Shown here one piece after another: positions 1 to 5,914 of a stretch of 5,914 nucleotides of DNA. The DNA is from Flavipsychrobacter sp. (lineage in GTDB: Bacteria > Bacteroidota > Bacteroidia > Chitinophagales > Chitinophagaceae). Each line of letters begins with the position of its first letter. Position 1 is the stretch's first letter. Location: contig JAJNBR010000193.1 in assembly GCA_021156265.1 (NCBI GenBank), positions 1-5,914 on the forward strand, written 5' to 3'. The notes below the pieces were generated by a model. That model did no database searches. It saw only the letters and a program-made list of their open reading frames with translations, and had not been told where the DNA came from. The position numbers were made by a program, and so were the translations under genes.

Positions 1-1746
1 GTATAAGGTCATGTCTCCCGCTATCAGAGGAACGTTACCATTTACGTTTCCGTCTGCATCCGTGACATCATCGCGCGTGAAAGGAAAGATCACCTCCACC
101 ATCGACGGCGGCTGTGTTACAGGTGTTACCTGCCAGTAACGGTTGATAGCTGCATGGAATGCTTTTACGTTAGGCATACCGGCAGGGAGCTGCAGGTTGG
201 TACCGCTGCCGGAACCAAGATTAGCGAATGTTACGATCTTCACTTCAAAGCCCGGGTCGTCGACTGTGCCAATAAGCGTGCTGTTCTTATCGATCTTCAG
301 CAGCAGTCTATCGTCAAGTTCATCATCATTATTGCCATCGTTCAGATAATGCGTCACACCATCGCCGTCCGTGCATTCTCTTGTTGCTATCACATTAGCA
401 TTGGCAGCGATAACCGGAGTGTTCACTATGTAATCGGCACAGGCGGCAGCTGCTACGCCATCGCGCAGGGTGTCACCGGGTAAAGGTCCGAAGCCTTTTG
501 TCAAATCAACACCAACGCCGGCAACAGTATGACAATAACTCATGATGGTACCACCACCGGGAGGATATTGCGGGCTGGGTACAGGACAACCTCCCGCTGG
601 CTCCACGGGCACGCAGGCGTCTATTGCGCCACCGGGCCAGCCACAGTTGTGGGTATGCATTACGCCTAGGTTGTGCCCCGGTTCATGCGCCATCAGTTGT
701 ATATCGAAACTATAGGCGGGCAGTGGCTGCGCATTTAATTTGAGATTGCAGAAAGAATAAGGTCCGGCGCTTTGAAAACTGTTGTAAGGCGTGCAGACTG
801 TACCGAGCCATGCTACCCCACCCATATTGCCACCGCGTGTAGACGCCAGCATCGCAAGGTCGGCGCCGTGCAGGTTGTTCTGTGTTTCATCGCCAAACGT
901 CGTCAAAAAATCAAAGGCGTTCAGCGGAAGCGTTTGATAAATATCCGGCGCAGTGTTCACTTCAATATGCTTCAGGCTGATGTACACTGCCTCGTTTCGA
1001 TATAGAGTGGCAACTATATTGAATGCAGCGGTGATATAGTTGACCACGTCGGTAGTGCTGCTGCTGTTATCGGTATACATCTCGTAATCGGCCTTGATGT
1101 AAAACTCTACATCCTTGCACGAGTGAAACGCGCTCTTGTTTTTTGTACCCGCTGCCGGCAACGCCGGGAGTTTATCTGTACCGCAACCCGCCGTAGGAGA
1201 CAATTGCTGGTCAAGGTCGTTGTACAACACATATTTCCCTGTCGCAGCGCCTGTCTTCATCTGCGCGATCACCATGTTTCCGCTGTTGGGTATCGAGAAG
1301 ATGCCATATACATCACCCTTAAAAAACGAAAAGGCTGCCAGCGAATTCGGTACGCCCTTCACGACGCCCCTGTAGTAAACGCCCGACTGGTACGCAAAGG
1401 GCACCGATACCCCACCGGCGAATTCGTTGACAGCAAAATCTGATGTAATGATGTCATACCTGGCCAGCTCTATCGTGTAATTGCCCGCTTGCAATTCGAT
1501 GGCCGCCGGCTTCTGCTCCAGCAAAGTTTCCAATGCAGCATCGTTCAAGTCAAACACCCGGCCGTTGGTAATCACGGGCTGCGCCTGTTTGTCTTCTCTC
1601 CACAAATTGCCGACAGTTGTAAACCGGTGCTGCTGTTTGGCGCGGGTTATGAATGCGTCGAGATAACCTGCACGAGCCTCAGCCTTCAACAAAAACAGCA
1701 GGGAGCATACTGTCAGCAGGAGCCTTGCGTAAAAACGGGGTTGCAT
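1..1746 (-). CDS. Secreted reprolysin-like (metzincin) zinc metalloprotease, 3' end outside window
   Basis: This frame stays open from an ATG at 1746 to the left edge, giving 582 residues and no stop, so the C-terminus is missing. Residues 1-26 read as a signal peptide: R4 and R8, a hydrophobic core at 9-20, and a probable cleavage after the A-R-A at 24-26. Residues 27 to about 205 look like a propeptide containing a lone Cys188 in GCGTD, a possible cysteine switch. The catalytic domain starts near residue 207 and carries the zinc motif HEPGHNLGVMH (H354, E355, H358, H364), then HTHNC, and a Met-turn GGTIMSYCH (M402). Residues about 440-560 (ECTDGDG at 457-463, NRYWQV at 535-540) resemble an accessory module frequent in secreted Bacteroidota proteins. 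The expected role is extracellular proteolysis; the substrate is unknown. An in-frame TAG at 1774-1776, with no other ATG between, fixes the start. The third motif residue is Pro356 where a hydrophobic residue is usual. A type IX sorting domain beyond the edge is likely but not seen. Confidence 0.9.
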   Translation of the reverse strand, partial: MQPRFYARLLLTVCSLLFLLKAEARAGYLDAFITRAKQQHRFTTVGNLWREDKQAQPVITNGRVFDLNDAALETLLEQKPAAIELQAGNYTIELARYDIITSDFAVNEFAGGVSVPFAYQSGVYYRGVVKGVPNSLAAFSFFKGDVYGIFSIPNSGNMVIAQMKTGAATGKYVLYNDLDQQLSPTAGCGTDKLPALPAAGTKNKSAFHSCKDVEFYIKADYEMYTDNSSSTTDVVNYITAAFNIVATLYRNEAVYISLKHIEVNTAPDIYQTLPLNAFDFLTTFGDETQNNLHGADLAMLASTRGGNMGGVAWLGTVCTPYNSFQSAGPYSFCNLKLNAQPLPAYSFDIQLMAHEPGHNLGVMHTHNCGWPGGAIDACVPVEPAGGCPVPSPQYPPGGGTIMSYCHTVAGVGVDLTKGFGPLPGDTLRDGVAAAACADYIVNTPVIAANANVIATRECTDGDGVTHYLNDGNNDDELDDRLLLKIDKNSTLIGTVDDPGFEVKIVTFANLGSGSGTNLQLPAGMPNVKAFHAAINRYWQVTPVTQPPSMVEVIFPFTRDDVTDADGNVNGNVPLIAGDMTLY

Positions 1747-1773
1747 ATGGTCAGTGGATTGAGCTATGTAAAT

Positions 1774-2793
1774 CTAAGCCCTATTCAGCATATTTCTGAT
1801 GGGGCGTTCCACCAGGTAGTAGCAAATAGCGGCTACACCAACCAGCACCAATACGTAAAAATAAAAGATCGCCTGCGGGGGAATGTGCAAATACCGTGCG
1901 TTCATGTCTTCCACATACTTGTGTACCGGCTCCTGGAAAATATAGATACCATAGCTCACCTCGCCCAGGAATACCAACGGGCGCCAACGCAGAAATGCAG
2001 CATTATTGAGCGCAACAGCCACCACCAGCAGCATGAACAGCGGAGCAAGGAGACCGTTGTGCAGGCTTACCGCCGCAGGCACTACACTTACCAGCAATAT
2101 GATGGTCAGCAAAGGCCATAGCGAAGAGTACTTGATAAGCCGCTTTTTATACTGAAAATACAGGTAACCGCCGGCCATACCTACAAAGAACTGGTTGAAA
2201 TGAAACAGCGGGAAATAGTAAACAAACTCATGAAATGCTGTGCCCCATTGCGGCTTGTATTTGGCTACCATCATTAAATGCACCACCTGCGAGACCAGGA
2301 AGAAGGTTGCAAAAAACCAAAAAAAGCGACGTGTATCTTTATTTGCAAAGGCCAACAGCGCAGGAAACAGCAGGTAAAAGAACATTTCTATAGATAGCGA
2401 CCAGCCCGGTGAATTTATCGTCAACGCATAGCCGGGAAAGAAGGCCTGGGTAAACGTCAGGTTCAGTATCATCTGTCGCAGAAACAATGGTCCGGAAAGG
2501 CCTCCTTCAGCAATAAGCCAGGTAGCCGACAAGGCGAGGGCAACATAAAAAGCCGGCACAATGCGTATCAGCCTTTTTTTTAAGAACAGGTTATAATGAC
2601 GAGGCCGGTTGTGGTAGGTATAATACATCACAAAACCCGACAACACGAAAAAATACCCCACAGCCAGATTGCCGCTCCTGAAAAAATGCTCGGCAAGGTT
2701 GAAGGGAAATACCGTACACCCGAAATGAAAAACAACCACCAGCAGCGCTGCTATACCGCGCGTAGTGGTCAATGCATCAAGCTGGTGCTTCAT
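1774..2793 (-). CDS. Acyltransferase-3 family membrane protein (OafA/YrhL-like O-acyltransferase)
   Basis: A complete 339-residue polytopic membrane protein of the acyltransferase-3 family, whose members move acyl groups (often acetyl) across the membrane onto sugars, lipids or other envelope molecules. Family landmarks are in the expected order: R12 and H23 in the first helix (TTRGIAALLVVVFHF), GYFFVLSGFVM at 46-56, the basic RLIRIVP at 74-80, the WSLSIEMFFY signature at 131-140 with E136, SYGIYIFQEP at 280-289, and the terminal VERP at 328-331. The length is typical for a stand-alone enzyme with no SGNH or other appended domain. In the late helix the His often seen after YL is Gln287. The ATG at 2793 is the first after an in-frame stop at 2824-2826 and places R12 where the family expects it. 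The protease gene follows 27 bp downstream on the same strand, suggesting co-transcription. The acceptor molecule cannot be told from sequence. Confidence 0.93.
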   Translation of the reverse strand: MKHQLDALTTTRGIAALLVVVFHFGCTVFPFNLAEHFFRSGNLAVGYFFVLSGFVMYYTYHNRPRHYNLFLKKRLIRIVPAFYVALALSATWLIAEGGLSGPLFLRQMILNLTFTQAFFPGYALTINSPGWSLSIEMFFYLLFPALLAFANKDTRRFFWFFATFFLVSQVVHLMMVAKYKPQWGTAFHEFVYYFPLFHFNQFFVGMAGGYLYFQYKKRLIKYSSLWPLLTIILLVSVVPAAVSLHNGLLAPLFMLLVVAVALNNAAFLRWRPLVFLGEVSYGIYIFQEPVHKYVEDMNARYLHIPPQAIFYFYVLVLVGVAAICYYLVERPIRNMLNRA

Positions 2794-2893
2794 CCGCCAA
2801 ATATGGTGAAATAAACCAAGCAGTCAAATAGACATTTAACATCTTCCTTTCAGTAGAGCGTATTATATTAGCTGCACAAAACATAGTACGACC
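2794..2893. promoter_or_regulatory. Divergent intergenic region, probable promoters for both sides
   Basis: This 100-bp A+T-rich gap lies between the starts of the minus-strand acyltransferase and the plus-strand small ORF, so promoters facing both ways are expected here. A TATAAT-like hexamer occurs on the minus strand around 2862-2867 (seen as ATTATA on the plus strand). I could not find a good pair of Bacteroidota boxes (TTTG near -33 with TAnnTTTG near -7) at the right spacing for either gene. A CATATTTG on the minus strand, one base from the -7 consensus, lies only a few bases before the acyltransferase ATG, probably too close to be used. No clear inverted repeat or operator is visible. 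Confidence 0.35.
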
Positions 2894-3049
2894 ATGTCAT
2901 TACTTTCAGGAAACCATAAAGACAAAAAGAAGGGCGGCAAAGCAGCTAAGACGAATAAGCCTGCACAACAGCAGGCCCCAAAACCAGGCAAAGGCGCAGC
3001 CGGGTTCTCCAAAAAAGCAGTGCGCACCGGTGGCACACGAGGCAGCTAG
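2894..3049 (+). CDS. Small, very basic hypothetical protein (51 aa)
   Basis: ATG at 2894 and TAG at 3047-3049 give 51 residues. After the start (MSLLSGNHKDKKKGG) the chain is rich in Lys, Gly, Ala, Pro and Gln, with 11 Lys and 2 Arg against a single acidic residue (D10). It ends in FSKKAVRTGGTRGS. There is no hydrophobic segment, signal peptide or cysteine, so it should be a cytoplasmic, mostly disordered polycation. That composition would suit nucleic-acid or ribosome binding, but that is inference and I do not recognise a named family. It sits alone on the plus strand, 100 bp from the divergent acyltransferase and 108 bp before the kinase. Support for its being real: an orderly composition unlike random translation, placement in an otherwise empty gap, and no competing longer frame. 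The alternative is a chance ORF in A-rich DNA. Confidence 0.6.
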   Translation: MSLLSGNHKDKKKGGKAAKTNKPAQQQAPKPGKGAAGFSKKAVRTGGTRGS

Positions 3050-3157
3050 CACCTATTGATCACATTGCAGGGATAGGAGCGGTTAACGCTCATATAAAAC
3101 TTTCTATACTATATAATTCATTAAATAGTATTAGATACCTTTATATACCTGCAATTC
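3050..3157 (+). promoter_or_regulatory. A+T-rich leader and probable promoter region of the histidine kinase
   Basis: The 108 bp between the small basic ORF and the kinase are strongly A+T-rich from about 3090 onward, which is typical of a promoter. TACCTTTA at 3136-3143 differs by one base from the Bacteroidota -7 consensus TAnnTTTG, but I see no convincing -33 TTG at the matching distance, and it would leave a very short leader. An in-frame TAA at about 3122-3124 shows that the kinase cannot start further upstream. No Shine-Dalgarno sequence precedes the ATG at 3158, as is common in Bacteroidota. Confidence 0.3.
3077..3091. repeat. Short inverted repeat (5-bp stem, 5-base loop)
   Basis: GAGCG at 3077-3081 and CGCTC at 3087-3091 are exact inverted copies around GTTAA. 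It could be an operator-like dyad or a weak hairpin at the end of the small-ORF transcript. No T-run follows, so it is not a convincing intrinsic terminator, and a dyad of this size can occur by chance. Confidence 0.25.
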
Positions 3158-4924
3158 ATGCAACAACCACTGTCCTTTTTCAATTGGTCTTTAAGAAAGG
3201 CACTTGATGCGGAAACTGACAATTTCGCCAAGGCCCGTATTAAGATCATTTTTACTATCCTTTGCTTTAGTTTAGCTAAGATCTTTGTTGCCATTGTAAC
3301 AGGTGCATCCGCTGGCCAGCCTTTGCAGATAGTACGTGGCTTTATAGCACTGTTCTTCTATGTTTTCCTCGTCAAGCTTCTGTTGGGCGCACCCTCACGC
3401 ATGAAGCTGATAGCCCAGATCATGATGCTGATAGGCGTTGTTACGGTCTGGACCAATGTTTTTGTTTTCATACATACTATCAATCTCATCACGCTCCAGT
3501 TCGTCTTCATGATCGTGCTGAGCGGGTTTTATATGTTAGGCAGCAGCTGGGGCACTTTCTACTCCATCGTCAGCATACTCCCCGTAATGGCCGTCATGCT
3601 GGCCGGCCACGACACCAGCCTTTATTCGGCCAATGTTCCCCAGCAGCTGGCTTCTCCGGGGCTAGAGATAGTTGTGACGCTGAATTTCATTACCATCATC
3701 GTTGCCCACTATCTTTTCTTCAAGGCATTTCGTTCCAGCCTCAATGACAAAGAGCAACTGAACGGACAGCTCCGCCATTCGGTGGCAGAGGCCAACAGCC
3801 TTGCCGTGTCCAGGTCCAACTTCCTGTCCACCATCTCGCACGAGCTGCGTACGCCGCTTAATGCGGTTATCGGCACCACTGAGCTGTTGATAGACGACAC
3901 ACCCGAAGACCGGCAAAAGGAAAACCTGAAGATACTACACTCGTCCGCTCTCGACTTGTTGTCGCTCATCAACAACGTGCTCGACTTTAATAAAATAGAC
4001 TCCGACAAACTGGAACTGGAAATGATGCCCGTGCGGCTCGACGAGTTTGTGCAGAATGTGTGCGCCGGTTTAAGAATTAAAGCCACGGCCAAAAGTCTCC
4101 GGTTTAACGTGCATATCGACGACTGTGCCCGGAACCAGCATGTCAGTACTGACCCCACCCGCCTGGCGCAGATATTGTATAACCTCGTTGGCAATGCGAT
4201 TAAATTTACAGAGCAGGGAAGCATAGATATAAACCTGTCGTGCACTACCAGGACTGATGATAGCATTGGTGTTTTGTTTTCTATCGCAGACACCGGCATT
4301 GGTATACATCCCGGCAAACATGCCGCGATATTTGACGTATTTACACAGGCCGAATCGCATGTAACACGGAAGTATGGGGGCACCGGGCTGGGCTTACCGA
4401 TAGTGAAACAACTGCTGCCGTTATTCGACAGCCAGATAGAACTGGAAAGCACGCCCGGCAAAGGCTCGCGTTTCTTTTTTACGATCAACTTCGCTAAGGC
4501 GCAGGCCCCGGTAATCGAACATGCTGCGGAAACATCAGTCAACCTGAGCAAGCTGAACATCCTGGTAGCAGAAGACAATGAAGTAAACAGGGTGATCATC
4601 AAAAAACAACTGCGTACGCTCAACGTCACTCCTGTTATTGTAGAGAACGGTGTATTGGCGTACGATGCATGGCTGTCCGGACAATTCGATGCCGTATTGC
4701 TCGACCTGCACATGCCCGAGGCCGACGGCTACGATACCATTAAACGCATCCGCAATTCGAAGTCAGCTAAGGCAAGCACACACGCCATCGCCTTTACTGC
4801 ATCTATCAACGAAAAAGAACAGATACTTGAAGCCGGCTTCGACGACTTCCTGTACAAACCGGCCAATATTAAACACCTCCGCGAAAAGCTGGAAGAGCTG
4901 GCCCTAAGGGCGGGAAAGGTGTAA
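3158..4924 (+). CDS. Membrane-bound hybrid sensor histidine kinase (HisKA-HATPase_c-REC)
   Basis: A complete 588-residue hybrid kinase. Residues about 28-190 hold roughly six membrane helices (near 28-49, 58-77, 83-107, 109-127, 131-150 and 168-190) with no large extracytoplasmic loop, so the signal is probably sensed in or near the membrane. A short helical linker (about 192-222) leads to HisKA with the H-box FLSTISHELRTPLN and phospho-acceptor H228. The ATPase domain has the N-box NLVGNAIKF (342-350), DTGIGI (378-383), FDVFTQ (392-397) and GGTGLGL (407-413). The C-terminal receiver begins near 466 and has the acidic pair E472/D473, phospho-acceptor D516 in LLDLHMP, T547 and K567 in YKP. All catalytic residues are present, so it should autophosphorylate and pass phosphate to D516. 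There is no HPt or DNA-binding domain, so a separate HPt protein or response regulator must act downstream. The sensor part matches no named input domain that I recognise. The ATG is the first in frame after a stop. The gene converges on the minus-strand genes to its right. Confidence 0.97.
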   Translation: MQQPLSFFNWSLRKALDAETDNFAKARIKIIFTILCFSLAKIFVAIVTGASAGQPLQIVRGFIALFFYVFLVKLLLGAPSRMKLIAQIMMLIGVVTVWTNVFVFIHTINLITLQFVFMIVLSGFYMLGSSWGTFYSIVSILPVMAVMLAGHDTSLYSANVPQQLASPGLEIVVTLNFITIIVAHYLFFKAFRSSLNDKEQLNGQLRHSVAEANSLAVSRSNFLSTISHELRTPLNAVIGTTELLIDDTPEDRQKENLKILHSSALDLLSLINNVLDFNKIDSDKLELEMMPVRLDEFVQNVCAGLRIKATAKSLRFNVHIDDCARNQHVSTDPTRLAQILYNLVGNAIKFTEQGSIDINLSCTTRTDDSIGVLFSIADTGIGIHPGKHAAIFDVFTQAESHVTRKYGGTGLGLPIVKQLLPLFDSQIELESTPGKGSRFFFTINFAKAQAPVIEHAAETSVNLSKLNILVAEDNEVNRVIIKKQLRTLNVTPVIVENGVLAYDAWLSGQFDAVLLDLHMPEADGYDTIKRIRNSKSAKASTHAIAFTASINEKEQILEAGFDDFLYKPANIKHLREKLEELALRAGKV

Positions 4925-4932
4925 GTGCATTT

Positions 4933-5067
4933 TTACCTAATTGCATACCAGACCAATAAAACTATTACGCCTATAATAAGTAATATTGTTGGCAGGGATA
5001 ATGTAACCTGGCCTTCTATCTCCTCGCCTCTGCGCCATGATTTAAATAGCTCGATAAACTTATTCAT
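4933..5067 (-). CDS. Possible small single-pass membrane protein (44 aa)
   Basis: ATG at 5067 and TAA at 4933-4935 encode 44 residues. The N-terminal half is polar and amphipathic (MNKFIELFKSWRRGEEIEGQ), and the second half is one clean hydrophobic helix (about 23-41, ending in W40-Y41), then A-I-R. R12 and R13 before the helix would place the N-terminus in the cytoplasm. An in-frame stop 9 bases before the ATG leaves no longer start. It follows the second acyltransferase by 33 bp in the same direction, which suits a small operon partner, and its stop is 8 bp from the convergent kinase stop, so it fills the gap neatly. I recognise no family. The alternative is a chance ORF, but a well-formed transmembrane segment with a positive flank is better than random. 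Confidence 0.45.
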   Translation of the reverse strand: MNKFIELFKSWRRGEEIEGQVTLSLPTILLIIGVIVLLVWYAIR

Positions 5068-5100
5068 AGAGTTGCGTTACCACTAAGCTGATCCTAAGCC

Positions 5101-5914
5101 TTAGAAATTGCGGACTTTTTCTACGAGCGGTTTCAAATTCTTCTTGCTTTCGACTGGTGTGCGGCTGATATCGGCTGCGGGCAGTTTGTTGAACCTCGCC
5201 CTGATATACCGCATTGCCGGTTTTTCAACAATGTAGGTGACACCGGTTGCAATGATAATAACGCCCGCAAGAGAAAAAGCACAGGCTAATAGATAATTCG
5301 ATGTGAGGTAAGCTTTGGCGAAAGGGATCAGAACATTCATGCTAATAAAAGCATGGACGAGATATAATGAATAAGATATACTTCCTAAAAACACGGTTAT
5401 TTTATTGGTAATAAATGGCAGTGCATTGCAAACAAAAAGGACGAAAATGATAAAATACGCCATAATTATCCCGGTATACTCGGTCATAGTGAGAAAGGCT
5501 GTTCTGAAGTGCATCTGTACTGCATTATTGTAAAGTAATATTTGCACGAGCAGGCAAGCAGGCAGCAGGCACACATTAAATACAGTATTTTGTCGGTGCT
5601 TTATACGGTAAAAAGAAATGCCCGCAACAAACAGCGGAAAATAATTCACGATAGGTAAGCCCCATCTGATCACTTTAGTTACTTGTGTGAATCCGGTACC
5701 CTGGCATAGATAGCAAAAGAGCATACACAGCGCCAGAACGCAGCAGCCCACTAATTCTGTTTTGCGCAAAAGATTCAACTGAAACAAACCAAGCATGAAT
5801 ACGTAAAAGATCATTTCCGGCACCATTGTCCAATATGCCAGGTCGATGTCCGGCACCCGGAAGTAGTATTGAGCCATGGTCAGGTTAACAAGGTAGGTCC
5901 CGAATAGGTCCGCA
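5101..5914 (-). CDS. Acyltransferase-3 family membrane protein, 5' end outside window
   Basis: The frame is open from the TAA at 5101-5103 to the right edge, giving 270 visible residues. The ATG at 5877 is internal: the 12 codons upstream of it (ADLFGTYLVNLT) continue the family pattern of an 'N-L-T' helix leading into the catalytic loop. Numbered from that internal Met, landmarks are YWTMVPEMIFY at 15-25 (the W-S/T-L-x-x-E-x-x-F-Y signature, bases 5803-5835), SYSLYLVHAF at 168-177 with the usual His, and VEKP at 217-220. The missing N-terminus should hold the Arg/His first helix. The product is a polytopic membrane O-acyltransferase, probably acting on an envelope or secreted glycan; the acceptor is unknown. 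It ends in a polar, Lys-rich cytoplasmic tail of about 35 residues. It is clearly a different protein from the acyltransferase at 1774-2793, sharing only family motifs. Parts of this gene, for example 5401-5460, are more A+T-rich than the kinase or protease. Confidence 0.92.
   Translation of the reverse strand, partial: ADLFGTYLVNLTMAQYYFRVPDIDLAYWTMVPEMIFYVFMLGLFQLNLLRKTELVGCCVLALCMLFCYLCQGTGFTQVTKVIRWGLPIVNYFPLFVAGISFYRIKHRQNTVFNVCLLPACLLVQILLYNNAVQMHFRTAFLTMTEYTGIIMAYFIIFVLFVCNALPFITNKITVFLGSISYSLYLVHAFISMNVLIPFAKAYLTSNYLLACAFSLAGVIIIATGVTYIVEKPAMRYIRARFNKLPAADISRTPVESKKNLKPLVEKVRNF

Noticed and set aside
143..1443. Several 60-110 codon plus-strand frames, including one ending in a long Ser run
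   Set aside because: They are antisense to the metalloprotease. The Ser run is simply the complement of the Asp/Asn-rich stretch near residues 469-479 of the protease.
1489..2121. A 210-codon plus-strand open frame
   Set aside because: It spans the antisense of the protease start and the acyltransferase 3' end, is rich in Gln and His, and has no recognisable domain. Both minus-strand genes there are well supported.
3077..3091. Intrinsic terminator for the small basic ORF
   Set aside because: The stem is only 5 bp and no T-run follows; it is recorded only as an inverted repeat.
3709..4713. A 334-codon open frame on the minus strand opposite the histidine kinase
   Set aside because: It lies fully antisense to a kinase with every catalytic motif intact. 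Its translation is rich in Ser, Leu and Cys with no domain pattern, as expected from the complement of a coding frame.
5084..5099. CTAAGC direct repeat near the end of the second acyltransferase
   Set aside because: There are only two 6-base copies a few bases apart; this is expected by chance and has no link to a recognisable site.
5875..5877. ATG at 5877 as the start of the second acyltransferase
   Set aside because: The frame stays open upstream to the window edge, and the upstream residues fit the family just before the W-T-x-x-x-E signature. Starting here would also lose the essential first helix.

Overview
The window looks like an ordinary chromosomal segment from a member of the Bacteroidota, probably near the Chitinophagaceae. 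That placement is an inference from protein style and not from a marker gene. The support is: a secreted reprolysin-like zinc protease with the HTHNC / GGTIMSYCH / GFGPLPG arrangement and the 'RYW-V-P-TQP' C-terminal module common in secreted Bacteroidota proteins; no obvious Shine-Dalgarno sequences in front of the genes; and mixed-GC coding DNA with A+T-rich gaps. I see no tRNA, rRNA, CRISPR array, insertion sequence or phage gene.

Layout. On the minus strand, 1774-2793 encodes a complete acyltransferase-3 (OafA/YrhL-like) membrane protein. It is followed after 27 bp, in the same orientation, by a secreted metalloprotease that starts at 1746 and runs off the left edge (582 residues visible). 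These two probably form one transcription unit. A 100-bp divergent gap (2794-2893) separates them from a plus-strand pair: a 51-residue, very basic small ORF (2894-3049) and, 108 bp later, a complete 588-residue membrane-bound hybrid histidine kinase (3158-4924). Convergent to the kinase lies a second minus-strand unit: the 3' part of another acyltransferase-3 gene (5101 to beyond 5914, with its 5' end outside the window), followed after 33 bp by a possible 44-residue single-pass membrane protein (4933-5067).

How the parts fit together. The two acyltransferases belong to the family that O-acylates cell-surface or secreted glycans, and the protease is exported, so the neighbourhood has an envelope and secretion flavour. 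The kinase is a complete phosphorelay input (H228 in the kinase core, D516 in the receiver) without an output or HPt domain, so it must hand its signal to a partner not seen here. Nothing in the sequence proves that it controls its neighbours. I do not see a convincing new multi-gene system. The points most worth checking are the two small ORFs, the proline inside the protease zinc motif (HEPGH), and the acyltransferase-protease gene pair.
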